Source of the DNA: Xylogone sp. PMI_703
Taxonomy: Eukaryota; Ascomycota; Leotiomycetes
Assembly: GCA_021399445.1 (NCBI GenBank)
Contig: JAJTUQ010000002.1
Coordinates: 2,604,001 to 2,668,000, forward strand
Direction of reading: 5' to 3'
DNA: 64,000 nt
Below, piece after piece: positions 1 through 12,990 of the stretch (positions within the stretch are counted from its first letter, which is position 1; each line of letters opens with the position of its first letter). The notes beneath the pieces were generated by a model. That model was not told the origin of the DNA. It ran no database searches and worked only from the letters and a program-made list of their open reading frames with translations. The position numbers and the translations under genes are program-made.

Positions 1-3000
1 GAAGAAAAAATCTAGAGCAGCAAGAAGTTCAGCCCGGTGTCGAAACGCCTACATTTTTGTCGAATCGTCGAAGTTGTCGTCGTTTAACATATACACCCTA
101 ATCGGTCCTCTCCAGAGATGGGTTTGACCTGACCAAGCTAGCCAACTACGGCCTTCCCATCTCCTTAGAAGATATGTCTGCTTATTTTGGATTATATAGT
201 TATATATTCCACTTGTCTTTATTGAAAGAGCGAGGTTTTGATCTCTGGCCTAGCGACTCTTTTGAGGGATCGTTATTTACCTTGGCGTTTTTTTGTGGTT
301 TGTGGGGGGAAGGGGGGGTTTATAGGTGTTCTTTCAGCCTGGAATTTAAGTGGGGGGTTTTTAAGCATTTTCAATGAAATTCTTTTAGCTGGTTACATGA
401 CAGCTGAACGTTTATCTTGGAAAGTACTAATTGTTCGTCGTTTTGATTGCTTCCTGATAAGCAGATCTCCAGAACTGCAATTGAGTTAGACCCCCGTAAC
501 AGTCTACACCAGCCACATCGGTTAGGCCTAATTAGCCTACCACAATCACAAGCATTACAGCACCGAAGAAGCGCCACAGCCGTTATCTTCAGTCCATATC
601 GCCGGCGCCGGCGGCCGTACAGTAGCACAAGATCTTGGATCCCAGTCTCGATTCTGCGCCGTGGCTCTACCGTTATCTCTGTGCTACTTTCTACTTTCAG
701 ATCCGTGTAGGTCCAAATAAGCTTCTTCTAATAATAATACTGAGGCTTTGAGGCTAGGTTGCGCATGCAAGAAAGGAGGTATTTGATCTGCATGAGGTTT
801 CTAGTACATTGTGCGACGTGAGAAGTTGTGACAGAACGCTTCATGTGAGGGGTCTTGAGAGGTGGTAATGAATTGATGAGAGTGTTAATTAGGCTTGTAA
901 TACCAGGGATTTCCATAGTTAGCATTTAAATTGTTTGTTTTCGTTCAGTTAGTGGATGTAGTAGGGAGTGACTGTTCTGTAGGATTTTCACGTGCTAGTA
1001 CAGAGTACCGGTTGGGCTGGAGCAATAATAGATGGTTATGAATGTTCACGTAAGAGAGTAAGACGGACGTATTCATAGCAGACACTACGCATTTTCAAGT
1101 ACAGTACTCCGAGCCTGTTAAATATATATTTTCATCGATAGTTGGGCGTTCGTACACATCCCTCGTTGCGGTAGATCTGGGAGTTCCGATACTTTTGGTA
1201 CCGACATCTCAAGACTTCCCACCTCCCATAACTGCCACAGAATGACCACACTCACCGCGATGAGGAAAGTCCGGAAAGAAGGAGTAAGCAAAGTTGCGTC
1301 TAGGCAAGCTTACCACGCGGCTTCGAACAAAGAGTAACGTGTCACATTCGTACCTCGATGCTTTCGATATCGGAGGAGCGGCTACCAGCGGCGAACTCAG
1401 CGCATGGTTGCAGCGGCCGCAGTAGTCACCGTGCAGCGCATATAATTAACTTTTACAGAGCTCACTGCCACATACGACCATAGACTGAGGAAAACTGGGC
1501 ATCCCGTCCGCTCTGCCATACATAAGCCTCAGATCGGAGGTCTAGTAGTTGGGTCGGTGACGACCAGCGAATCCCCTCTGTTGTATGTTTTTTATTTTTT
1601 ATTGTTCATCACCTCTGTTTTTACTTTTTTGTTTTTGCGGAGTACGGAGTATCATTGCGTTGTGGGGTTGGGATGCTTTGAGTAGCTCTTGCTGCAGTGC
1701 TACTATGTACCTTAGCAGATGTGGGAGGATTTTGATACAGAGCCACGTTGAGGAACTTCAGATTCTCTATGGACGACATTCCACCTGCAGAGCCTCAGGG
1801 GACAGTAAGCACGGCAGTTCCAGTAGATTGCTTCTACCGAGTCTCTTTGTTGCATAAGTGCTTTTCAATTATTAGACAGCGCTGTATATTGGGCTCCTGG
1901 GCTACCGTGTAGGGTTTGGGAGGTTTTGAGAGTGGATGTGAATTGTCATGTGCATGCCAGCCACAGGAGGTGTTATCCACCGTCGATGCAACTCACATGA
2001 CCACTCCTGAGATCTAGATCCTGCACACTGCAGTCTTTTGTCTCGACCTCTAGATGCACGGTAAACCGGCAGTGCAGAGCAGTTGGGTGGAGGTTGAATG
2101 GATACTGTAGGAGCTGTTGATGCAAGCACTCAAAGTGCCGAAGTCGACCTGCCCATTTCCAACATGCCTCCGAAATGCAACGGTCACAGTTTCCACATCT
2201 CAAAGAAATTTTTAGCTTTTTTGGGGTTACGTCGATGGTGGCACAGATCCAGACGACCATGACAACCCAGCGAGCCCAGCTGTGGTGTTGGGGGCCACTG
2301 GGGCTAACTGTGCGTGCTGTGGCTTCCAACCACGAATAGCATCGGCGTGCACGGCCGCAGCGTTGCTCGCGCGAGGCTAGGGATTTTGCCACTCACCGCC
2401 TTGGGACCCTCATTCCACATTAGGCATGCCGATTTGGGAGCAAGTGTCCGCGACGGCTCGCTCGTTCGCATGTAATGTGGATTTGGCCACGGGACTGCGA
2501 GCCAGTGGACATCGCGATGAATAACAGTTACCACATCAATCAGCTCTATCAAAAAGCTAGCCATGGAGCTAGAAGGATGCTAGAAGAACGATAATTTCCG
2601 TTCAAGACCGCACCAGTGTAAGCAGTTGCCTTTTTTCCGTCTTTCGCCTTCTCCCGAGCGAGTCAGGTTAGGCCAGTTGAGGCAGGTTAGCTGGTCTTGT
2701 CCTAGCACAGCAGGTCTATCCAGCCCGCAGATGTCAATACCCGGCGGCGTTGCCAGGCGCCGTATCCGCATCACTCTCGGCACCGTCCACCTATCCTGGC
2801 GATCGAGGCCAGGCAATTGAGGCCGAAGGGGCTTGCTCCGGCCTCTCAGATGGCTACGATAAGGATGCAGCCCGCGGTACTCGAGACAACCAGTCAGAGC
2901 GCACGGGGCCGACCTCTCTGCGGTGATGCGCCTGCTAGCGTCAGCGCACGCGACACTCGTTCCGTCGCGATTACTTCACGGTGTTTGCCTTTGCGGCTTA

Positions 3001-4578
3001 AGAGATCACCGCGCTGCTCTTTGCCCGCGACTATGGATATTTGCAGATTTCCCATGCTGATCGGAGAGATGATGCACCACTGTCGACATCATCCGTATAT
3101 CACCACGGAGCACCATCGAGCACGGTTGAGCAACCACCAACATTATGATGGGCGCTTAGCCGCGAGCTTCTGTCCTTTGGCACGGCTCTCTTTTGGATTG
3201 CCCTGCATCTGATGTTCAGACGACTGCCGAGTTGGGACAAGTGAGTTTGCCGCATATCCACATGCATGCTGCATCCTTCAGAGGGGCCACTTGCTCGTCT
3301 TCGGCAAAGCGCTGTCTTCATCTGCCTCAACTACTGTAGGAGCCAGACGTGCCAGACCAGCCAGAGGGAGATGCGCCCCAATGCTCGCCGATTTCCCAGC
3401 CAAAAAGTGATGCGCGGTATAATGATTTCACGATAAATTTGGGTAACATCCAATAAGGCTCGGCATATTCCAAAGCAGCGCCCATCGATTACGCGCAGCA
3501 CCTTTCTCTTCAGTTCTAGCCTTTCCCGATCGCTGCCCCGTACGTCGTTCGAAGCTCCAAGAGTCCAAGGTGATGCCACTGCCGAGTCCCTCCAGTGTGA
3601 CAGGTAAGGTAGTTACGGAGCAGTTGTACTGTAATAAGTAATATAAAAGCACTCTCTGGCCTTGCCGTCGGCTGGTGGGGGTGTCGCGCGCTCAAACCAC
3701 CTCCCGTGCACGTAGTAAATCCTCCATCTCCCCATATCTTACCTCGAGCCTCTCCCCTTTTACCAGTAGCATCCCGTCCCCAGTACTTGGGAAAGCAGAG
3801 TTTCTTTTTCTTGGGCTGCCCTTCCTCATCTCCAGATCTGTTCCTATCGGCACACACATTATTATCATTCTCCAATAACCAGCCTTCACTGCGGCGCACT
3901 GCTTGCTGCCAGCGTAATTCCCTCAGATTCAGGTTTGGAGATCCATCACAGTTTCGCTGGGACTCTGTATTATTCGGGCTCCTCCGCGGGCGGTCCGATA
4001 ACAACCGCAAGGGCAGATTGGGCGAGACCAGCCAACCACGCCGCGGCAAATACCAACCGACAGCCAGATTATTTCAGTGTGAGAAGGCCCCAAATTCCGC
4101 ACGCCGCTCACGTCTTTCCTATTATTCACCTCCTACGCAACCACGGTTCTACGATATAACGAATTGATATTACCCTTGAATCCGGTTCTCAGAAGACTCT
4201 CACGGTGTTGTCGAGGCCACTGCAACTGCATCTCGTACTCGACCCGCATCCTCACCACCAGGCTCGCGATACCCACGCTTACTTACCATCACCGCCACTA
4301 GCCGCTCCCTGGTGATAGATTCAGCCAACCCTCCGGCTCTACGGTGAAGCAGTCACATCTGGACTCTTTCCAGGTCCATATAGGCGCAGCTTTGTGCGGT
4401 CGTAAACGCCAAAAGCATCTCTAGCTGCCCACTTCCACCACCAGACCTCACCTGGACGCCACTCTCGAGATCCATATGAACTCGTTAAGAGGCTCTCCGA
4501 TTTAACTACGAGTCTCTCTCGCTCTCCCACCACAACGCGATAAGCTCCCACTGCTACCCCTCCTATCTACCACCCACT
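1..4578. other. Gene-free stretch, left edge
   Basis: I see no supportable coding gene here. Open frames are short, lack recognisable domains and occur on both strands at chance level. The last part, from about 3700 to 4578, is rich in C, T and short CCA/CTC runs on the + strand, which resembles the long pyrimidine-rich 5' leaders of filamentous fungal genes and may be the untranslated leader of the FYVE gene that follows. One copy of the 9-mer TACGGAGTA lies at 1643-1651. Confidence 0.5.
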
Positions 4579-5734
4579 ATGGCTACCTTCGCTGTGCCTG
4601 TCTCTCAGGCACCACAATTCACCACCTCTCCGACCCAATACACCAACTTGCACACCTTTCCAGCCCACCCGCGTCCCCTCTACAACCATCCTCATCAGCA
4701 ACAACCAATATCTCCCCTCACCTCAGGACCCAACACCCCACACAACGCTTCACCAACGTCTCCCCGCACGTCTCACATGCCCACCATTCTACCACCCTCA
4801 CGACAACTCCGTCCGCCCAAGTCACCTCTATATGTTCCCGCAGTTCTGCGACCTACCGATCCTCCTCGAAAAACCACCAAGCCGAGCCCCTTGACCCCGC
4901 CCACAAGCTTGCATAGTAGCTTTGATGACCTTGCGAAAGCTGGGAATATCCCCGCCTCGAGACGGAGCACAGGCAATCTAGATGACCTAGATATCGATAT
5001 AGAAGGCTTGGGAAAGGTTACAGCGCTCCCCACGAGGGCACATTGGAAGGTATGTTTGTTCTTGCATCCACGCCTGGTTTTCGACGATTTTTCACTGCAT
5101 TGTGGCATGATTTGGAAAGGGGATCGCAAGTGTGGTCCCTCTTGTATTTATAGTCATCCATAGACGGTATTGCGACCACCTTGTTGGGTATTGCGTGCTG
5201 AAGATCCATGTCGTGCTCGGTACTTCATGCATCAACTGCCATCGATCCCTTGAATAACAACCTTGTGAAACATGTTCGACCAGTCAATCAGAGAAACGAT
5301 GCTAACAATTTGACTTACAGCCTGACTCCTCTGCTTCTATCTGCGACGACCCCAGTTGCACACGAGCCTTTACCTACTTCACCCGACGCCATCATTGCCG
5401 CCGCTGTGGTAACATTTTCTGTGACCTGCACAGCTTGTACACTATTCCTCTAGACCAAGACGCCAACTACCATCCAAAAGGTACCCGCAGTCGAGCATGC
5501 GAACACTGTTGGAGCGAGTATCGTGCTTGGCACCTCCAGCGTAGCAGTCGGAGCAATAGTGAAGATAGCAGTTCAGGCTCTAGCGGACAGAGCATGCCTA
5601 CAACTCCAGTCACGCCTAGCATCAACTGTGCAAGGGCTGGAGGCTCCATGGCGGCCGCTCTTGCAGGCAAGGGGGAATTAAGCCAGAGTGTAGCTGCAAG
5701 CGTGCCCAGAGATTGGAGCTGGAGTACTTTCTAA
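4579..5734 (+). CDS. FYVE zinc-finger protein
   Basis: Two exons, 4579-5049 and 5321-5734, give 294 residues. The 271-nt intron has donor GTATGT, branch-like GCTAAC near 5300 and acceptor TTACAG, phase 0. Residues 1-150 are low complexity, rich in Pro, Ser and Thr. From about residue 155 all three FYVE signatures are visible: WKPD (WxxD) spanning the exon junction, RRHHCRRCG, and RACEHC, with paired Cys ligands between them. FYVE domains bind phosphatidylinositol 3-phosphate on endosomal and vacuolar membranes, so a role in endosomal traffic is inferred. The remaining 70 residues are Ser- and Gly-rich without a second domain. The start is the first ATG that keeps the frame open. No other trafficking domain (RING, Vps27-type VHS) is seen, so the specific family is not assigned. 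Confidence 0.88.
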
Positions 5735-7880
5735 AACCCATGAGATAAGGGGTTTGATGATGGCCAGATGAGGAGCCTGGAAATGGCTTTACATCCTATT
5801 TGACGAGGAAGAATAATGAACGAAACGGCCGACTTCTAGATGAACGAAATGCTGTACAGAGTCGGCATTTCAACCGGTGCCCGCGATACCAAATGACATG
5901 ATCAATCAACTTCAACACAGCAGCGTATTAATATTTGCTTTTGGAGTCATAGCTCCACCTGCGGTGTGGTCCCTCAAAATGGGCACGAGCAGATCCAGTA
6001 TAGATTTCCACCATCTTCAGCATATCAGATTGGATTTCCCATAATTTCAGCTACAGAACTTTATCTATTTGGTCTATTTAGAGCTGGTTTTTTTTTCGTC
6101 GGCTTAGCACTTTTGTTCTATTGTTCTTTAGTTTTCTCCTTTTTCAAGCTCCATATAACTGATTGAGCTTTTTTGCATGGGATGCGTGGTGGGTTAGTTG
6201 CTTTTTTTGTTCCTCTCATATATTTGGAGTTTATAGACCACCTTTCGCTTTTTCGGGCTATACCACGAGGGAACAAGGACTTGCTTTTGCTCCGAGAAGT
6301 CCAGGGATGGAAATGGGGGCGTTTGGTGGGGATCTCTGTATGATTATTACGTCTGGTATATCAATGAAGTTTGAACAGTTGGTGTTTATAGGATGATTTG
6401 ATAGTATATTGAGACAGTTAACATATATTTGTCTTCCTCACAAGAATGGACATTGCATACAAGTGACCGCTATTTTTCTTGATTCAATACCTTTGTAATG
6501 AATGATGAAACTTATCTTTCCTTTAGAGCTCTTCTCACTCGCTGGTCTCGGGCGAATAACGTCACACCTACAGCTTTACTGGATTCTTAAGTTGGGTATT
6601 ATACGCTAGTTAAGTATACACCAGCCTAACAGAATTGATGAGTAATTTAAGTTATTTTAACCACTAGCAGAAGTAATGAACCCTATGAGGCTCTCGGCTT
6701 TGGTTCCGAAGATAAATATGGTACTGTGCTACCGTGCTTCCTCTAGAAGCTTTGGCGCTGGGACATTATGGCACCATAGCGGACAGGCCCGCCGCATGCT
6801 TATCCGCAGCTTTTGTTCGCTTCAGGACCGTGACCCAAACTCTGCTGCAGTACCTGCAGACCGGGGCCACCTACAGGCTCAAGTAGGTCTTAAGTAAGTC
6901 TTATCGTTCAGATTGAGTTCAGTTTATCCAGCTTATCAAGCATCTCAAAAGAGTAACCACTGGCACGTTTTCAATGGTCGGTGATCCGATTGAGGTGGTA
7001 TTCTTCCTTGCGATGATGCTGGGCATAGCAGGGAAGAGACCAGCTGAATTGTACATATACGTACATCTAGTTGTACCAGCACCCGGCGTTGAGTGGTCCG
7101 CCCAAAAATCTCGCACACTACTACACAGTAGACAGATTTGAGAGCACAAACGACTCTTCTCTTTTCTTATTCCTCATTTGCGACAGCAGGTCAGAGATGT
7201 CAGATGTCAGCACGGATATGGCATTCACGTTTAGAAAACGAAAGCGGAATTAATTAACCGGTCGGAATGTACTGTTAGTACCGTAGCTTTCCCAAGATGC
7301 TTATCCCCCTTGTTTCTGGATGCACTGGCATGTTAACCACTTGTAGCTCTTTTAGTTTACCCCGATTTTCCACACACGCAAGCCGCCAACCCCGCAGCTC
7401 GCACCCTTAGCCTGAACGAGAGTGAGCTCCACCACCTCATCAAATAGAAGCAAAGAATTCTCCAATGGCCGAGGCATCACATTCCAGGTTGCTCCGCTCT
7501 CTCCGCTGCAGGCCATGCAGCGGTGGGAATCATCTTCCCGTTTTCTGGGATCGCTGGCATGGATTCTTGCGATTTCTGGCATAATTACAAAGTCGGGGGC
7601 TGGCTGGGCGTACCTAGGTGGTTGCATACTAGGTCCCAGGTTCAGGTCCCCTCTTTCATCTTGGTTTTAATGAGCCGGATCTTTTACGGAGACGGACCGG
7701 TATATAGCCAGATGATTGACTCAATACCTGCCGTTGGGGACTGCTGGAACTCTTTACGAATTCCCATTGTCGCGATCTGATATAGTGTTAGTGTACTGAG
7801 TCTCAGTACGGACAGAGTGATAGCTTCCGAAGTAGCTTGACGTTACGAGAATACTGCATCTGCAGTACGACAGGATAACC
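5735..7880. other. Intergenic, no gene seen
   Basis: The first several hundred bases are T-rich and probably hold the 3' untranslated region of the FYVE gene. The rest contains only short frames with no recognisable protein. Nothing supportable as RNA or mobile element was found. Confidence 0.5.
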
Positions 7881-10560
7881 ATGCAAGCAGCAATTCCACC
7901 ATCAATTGGTCCCGTGGCCAACCACTTGATCCCAGACCCTCCAGAAGGCGAATACTTCACGCCGATACAATGGACGACATTACTAGCCATCATGGACACG
8001 GTGATCCCATCCATTCGCAAAGAGTCGACGGCTCTGGCTTCCGGGAAAGATGATACCGCCCATGTGACGATCTCGGACAGCGAGTATCAGAAGGCCGTGG
8101 ACAATGTGAAGAAGAGAGTTGTGGATGCGCCTGACAACGATATCATCGAGGCGTATCTCGCTGATAAGCCGTCGACTAATCCTAAGTTCCTGGATCTGCT
8201 GAAGAGGACACTGCAAGTCTATATAAGGGAGGATGGGAGGAAGGGGATATCGTTCATATTGTCTACTCTGAAGTAAGTTTATCGGCTGCTATAAGATCCT
8301 CAGTTATTATTAGGTTACAAGTGTGTGCTACGGTACTATGCGGTAACAATATGCGGTGCTGATTGTGGGGGACTCCACACTGCGTACTTACTGTTAAGCT
8401 TATTCGACGGTAATGCCACTGCTGGCGGACGCGATGCAACACTAGATTTAAAATCTACTTAATTTACTTTTGTGTCACGAAATGGTTTTCCTACAATTTA
8501 CTAACCTTCTTTCTGTTCCACAGTACAAGAGTCGGTTCGTTGGTCCTCACGGGATATGCCACGCCTATACAGGATCAAACAGTTGAAATCCGCCAGGCTA
8601 TCCTTGAACGATGGCGCACATCATACCTATCGCCGATGAACATAATATATAAGTCGTTAACGACAATAGCAAAAAATATATGGCTCAAGACGAGTCCTAC
8701 TTTTGAGCAAGCATCTGGATATGCGAGAACTCCCAAGGACTCCAAACCAGGACCGAGTTTTGAATATGAGTTCAAGCAGTTCAAGGCTGCTTCTGAGTCG
8801 GCAGTGGTGGAGACCGATGTTGTCATCGTAGGAAGTGGATGTGGTGGAGCAGTGTGTGCTAAGAACTTAGCTGAAGCAGGTCACCGAGTCATCGTTGTAG
8901 ATAAGGGATACTATTTCAAGACCGAGCATTTACCCATGGAGGAGGTAGCTGCTGGGATCAACCTCTTCGATAATGGAGGGGCAGACATGGCTGAAGATGG
9001 CTCCATCAGTGTGGTTTCGGGTAGTACATGGGGAGGTGGTGGAACCATCAACTGGGCCGCAAGTTTACAGACGCAGGGATTTGTGCGGAAGGAGTGGGCA
9101 GAAGATCGTGGTCTGAAGTTCTTCGGCACAGCTGAGTTTCAGACGTGCTTAGATCGAGTGTGTCAGAGGATGGGAGTATCTGCCGACCATATCCGTCACA
9201 ATCACGGGAATGAGACGCTTCTCGAGGGATCTAGGAAGCTCGGATATACCGCAAAGACGGTGCCTCAGAACACGGCTGGTACGGAGCATTATGACGGCCA
9301 CTGTGCTCTTGGATGCTGCTCTGGGGAAAAGGCTGGTACGACTGTTACGTGGCTGCCTGATGCAGCTAAGGCTGGGGCGGAATTCATCGAGGGATTCAAG
9401 GTAGATCGTGTCATCTTCGAGCATGTGAATGGTACGAAGAGAGCTGTTGGCGTTAAGGGTACCTGGTCATCGAGGAACCCCGATGGCGGATTTGATGGCC
9501 AGGATAAGATCGTTAGGGAGGTTGTCGTGAAGGCGAAGAAGGTTATTATCTCGTGTGGAACACTATGGAGTCCGATCGTTTTGATGAATAGCGGTCTGAA
9601 GGTCAGTAATTACCTTCTCCATCGGCCCCCCTACAGTATGACTATCCCAGGTGGAAGATCGGCCAGCTAACAATCTCAATAGAACCCGCAAATTGGACGT
9701 AATCTTTACCTGCACCCTGTAATGTTCGCTACGGGCACCTTTAAGGAAGACGTGAGGCCTTGGGAAGGTATGTACTCGGCTTAAGAAGCACAAGGTATCA
9801 TATCTAACTGTATCTAGGTGGTATTTTAACTTCGGTATGCACCACGTTCGAAAATCTCGATGGTCACGGCCACGGCGCCAAGCTCGAAGCTACCTGCATG
9901 CTGCCCTCACTCTCCCTGACATTTGCCAACTGGAGCTCTGGACTGGACTATAAGCTACGACTATTGAAGTACAGACACATGAACTCGTTCATCTCAATTG
10001 TCCGCGATCGAGACCCAGGCCGCATCGTAAGGGATCCACACTCTGGCAACCCAGTAATTCAGTATACGCCCAGTCCATTTGACAGAGCGAACATACTGGA
10101 AGGAATCCTTGCATTGGCGAAGATCTTATACGTGCAAGGTGCTGAAGAAATTCACGTCTCAATCGCTGGCTTCAGGCCTTTTATTCGCAACCCAGATGAT
10201 GCTTCCAACCAGAGCCCTTCTATAACAACAGAGGAGGATTTAGACCTCGGAGTCACCGATCCAAGATTCACAGCCTGGCTTGATGAGATAAAGAAGATAG
10301 GCAACAAGCCACCAATGGGAATCTTTGCATGTGCCCACCAGATGGGTACGAACCGCATGAGCGTCAATGAAAGAGACGGAGTAGTTGATCCGAAGGGTAA
10401 AGTCTGGGGCACGGAGGGGTTGTACGTCAGCGATGCGAGTATATTCCCTTCTGCCAGCGGTGTCAATCCGATGATTACGAATATGGCTATCTCGGACTGG
10501 ATTTCGAGGGGGATTAGCAAGGAATTACGGAGCGATGGGTTGGTGGGGGCTAGGTTGTAG
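7881..10560 (+). CDS. FAO1: Long-chain fatty alcohol oxidase (GMC family)
   Basis: Four exons (7881-8272, 8524-9601, 9683-9767, 9818-10560) join in frame to 765 residues, the usual size for long-chain alcohol oxidases. These flavoenzymes oxidise long-chain alcohols to aldehydes with O2 in the omega-oxidation of alkanes and fatty acids, typically at peroxisomal or ER membranes. The FAD-binding Rossmann motif (VIVGSGCGGAVCAKNLAEAG) starts near residue 232. The GMC signature GSTWGGGGTINWA follows. The C-terminal GMC domain carries CAHQMGTNRMS near residue 690 and SDASIFPSASGVNPM near 730, whose His and Asn are the expected catalytic pair. The N-terminal 200 residues match the family-specific helical extension rather than a generic GMC start. 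The gene converges on the molybdenum-cofactor gene, with 200 bp between stops. The third exon is only 85 nt. Confidence 0.93.
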
Positions 10561-10760
10561 GAATATTACTACTGTCATGGGGTTTTTAATGTCGTTTATG
10601 AAACTTTGGAATATTATGACTTGGATAGGATGCCATTTTATTGGATTACGGTTGAATATATTTCCTTCTTATGATGACCTATTTGTACAGGGCACTTTGG
10701 TGGATGTACAATCTAGCAAATCTAGAATATCAATTGGGCTTTTCGGTGAAGAAGTTGTTA

Positions 10761-12990
10761 TCACTGCTTTTGTCCTTCGATATAAGTCCCGCTTTTCCCT
10801 CCTTCTTTCCTCGTCACTCTCAACCCCTCGATCCTCATCCCCTTATCCACAGCCTTGCACATATCATACACAGTCAACGCCGCCGTCGAAGCAGCCGCCA
10901 GAGCCTCCATCTCCACCCCAGTCTTGCCATCGCACGACACCGTAGCAGAGATATCCACCCATCCGAATCCATCCTCCACGCTACTACTACTAACACTATC
11001 CTGAACATCCAAGTCAACGCTCACATGCGTTATGGCTATAGGATGGCACAGAGGAATTAACTCGGGCGTCCTCTTGGCAGCCATTATCCCCGCAATGCGC
11101 GCTACGCCGAGCACATCTCCTTTCTTTGCACGGTTGTCTTTGATCAGAGGGAGTGCGGTGGCGTTGGAGAAGTAGACTCTGCATACTGCCACGGCGGTGC
11201 GCTTCGTGGGTGTTTTGGAGGATATGGAGACCATGTGGGCTTCGCCGGATTGGTTTAGGTGAGTTAGTGAAGGGCCGGATTCCGGTCTTTGGTCACGCTG
11301 TTCTTCTTCTGTTGTTTGAGTGGGTGGTGGGTTGGGTTTAGTTGTGTAATGACGGAGAGATGCGGTATGTATGCTTGTGGTTGCGTTAAGGAGATGCAAA
11401 GGGACAGTTCTACTATACGGTGGATGGCTTGGATTGATGATTGGAGGTGGGTGATACTGAACAGGACGGCTTCTTTTATCTACAGGGGCCATCAGCAAAA
11501 GGATTCAACTTGATTTGAGATATTTATTTTCTCGTTTGAACTCATTTGGACATTGCTGTACATAGTCTACATACGACCAGAACTGTGCTCATGCTCCATT
11601 GTATGCAATACATGATATAGAAGTTTGACGAAAGATGAAACCATTCATACATGGTGGAGAAACATTACCCACCTATCAAGATCATTGGCCTGTTCTTCAT
11701 GTTTTCCAGTTCGCCGATTCCGGCATGCTTTTCCTTCTTTCTGCTAACTGCCATGCCTATTACCTCCAGTAACTCCTTTTCATTTTGAGACATGCCTTGA
11801 GATCCAGTAATCCATGATGCGTTACTTCTTCTTTCCTCTTCAATTTTCTTAATTGTCTCGAAGGCCGTCTCGTCGATAGGTTGATTATTATTCCACTTCC
11901 GTATAATGTCCCGTAAGGATACTTCCGCGTTACCAAATAAACATACTTTCAAGTTCCCATCGCTGGTAATCCGCAGCCTATTACATGTGCCGCAGAAATT
12001 ATGTGTCATGCTCGTGATGAATCCTATTTTCCCCACAAACCCTGGGATCTGATATGTCTTGCTCGTATCGTTTTTGTGGTCTTGCACTTTCCTTAAGCCC
12101 GGATATTTGGTCCGTATGTGCTCAAGCATTTCTTGGTACGTAAACATCTTCCCTTCGCTCCACTTGTTGCCATCGAAAGGCATGTATTCGATGAACCTGA
12201 TCTCAATATCCTTCTCTCGACCCAGTTCCACGAATGGGAGAATCTCTCTATCGTTCATACCTCGCATAACGACGCAGTTAATCTTTAACTTAATACCAGC
12301 CCCATGCTTGTTCATTTCCAAAATTTTGTCAATACTTTTCATAACCGCTTCAAACCCCTTCCGTCTCGTCATTATCTGGAATTGCCAAGGATCTAAGGTA
12401 TCCAAGCTGAGATTCACTCCCGTCAATCCTGCTTCGACCATGCTGTCCAGCTTTCGTGCCAATGTCAATCCGTTAGTGGTCAGACATAGCTCTTTTAATC
12501 CTTGAGACCTGAGGGACCCGATCTTGTGCATCAGTGGAACTATATCTGGCCTCACAGTAGGTTCGCCACCAGTTAGTCGAATCTTAGTGACTCCCTGGGA
12601 GACGAAGACAGATGAGAGCATGAATATCTCCGGAGAAGTGAGAAGGTGGGCAGGTGGTGATTGAGGAACACCCTCCTCGGGCATGCAGTATAGACATCTC
12701 AGGTTGCACTTTTCAGTGAGGGATATGCGGAGGTAGTCATGCTGACGCTGGAAGGTGTCTGTGAGAAAGGCAGAGAATGGTTTGGCATGCTTAATAGCAT
12801 CCCTCCTTTTGTAATTTTGAACAATCGATGGTTGTATTGGTGCGATTTCAGGTAATTCATGCCTTGGGAGTTCTCGAGCAGCAGTAGCAGCATTTGTTGC
12901 AACTCCACGATGCGGGATTAGAAAGTGGCAACGAGAGCTCTCAAATCCCGACAGTGGTAGACATGCCCTCCGCCTCACAAAGGCCATCAT
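10761..12990 (-). CDS. cnxABC: Cyclic pyranopterin monophosphate synthesis protein, MoaA-MoaC (MOCS1 / cnxABC type)
   Basis: The upstream exon from 12990 encodes a radical-SAM MoaA domain and the downstream exon (11479-10761) a MoaC domain. Together they convert GTP to cyclic pyranopterin monophosphate, the first step of molybdenum cofactor synthesis needed by nitrate reductase. In MoaA the SAM cluster motif CNLRCLYC is at residues 95-102 and the second cluster motif NFCGTCNR near 330. MoaC shows the LIPLCHPI motif and a [10 protein letters not shown] block. The first 60 residues are Arg/Ala-rich and look like a mitochondrial presequence. Unspliced, MoaA is 441 residues and ends in Gly-Gly-stop. 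Removing 11672-11480 gives a phase-1, in-frame fusion of 678 residues lacking Gly-Gly. Aspergillus cnxABC is a single MoaA-MoaC gene, which supports one locus here. It is divergent from the WD-repeat gene. Confidence 0.92.
11480..11672 (-). other. Alternatively spliced intron at the MoaA/MoaC junction
   Basis: On the minus strand the MoaA end reads ATAGGTGGGTAATG. Donor A (GTGGGT, first base 11672) joins to the acceptor CCCCTGTAG (last base 11480) and fuses MoaA to MoaC in frame through a GAT codon. Donor B (GTAATG, first base 11668), joined to the same acceptor, gives GGT GGA TAA, so MoaA still ends in Gly-Gly. A GCTGAT branch-like motif lies just before the acceptor. An in-frame ATG at 11492 inside the intron could start MoaC alone. 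The sites are seen in the sequence; their use is inferred. Confidence 0.65.

Noticed and set aside
3516..4167. Frames of 150-177 codons on both strands upstream of the FYVE gene
   Set aside because: They overlap each other on opposite strands, show no domain and lie in a pyrimidine-rich probable leader.
7600..7660. tRNA-like sequence with GGTTCAGGTCC resembling a B box
   Set aside because: No A box at the right distance and no cloverleaf could be drawn.
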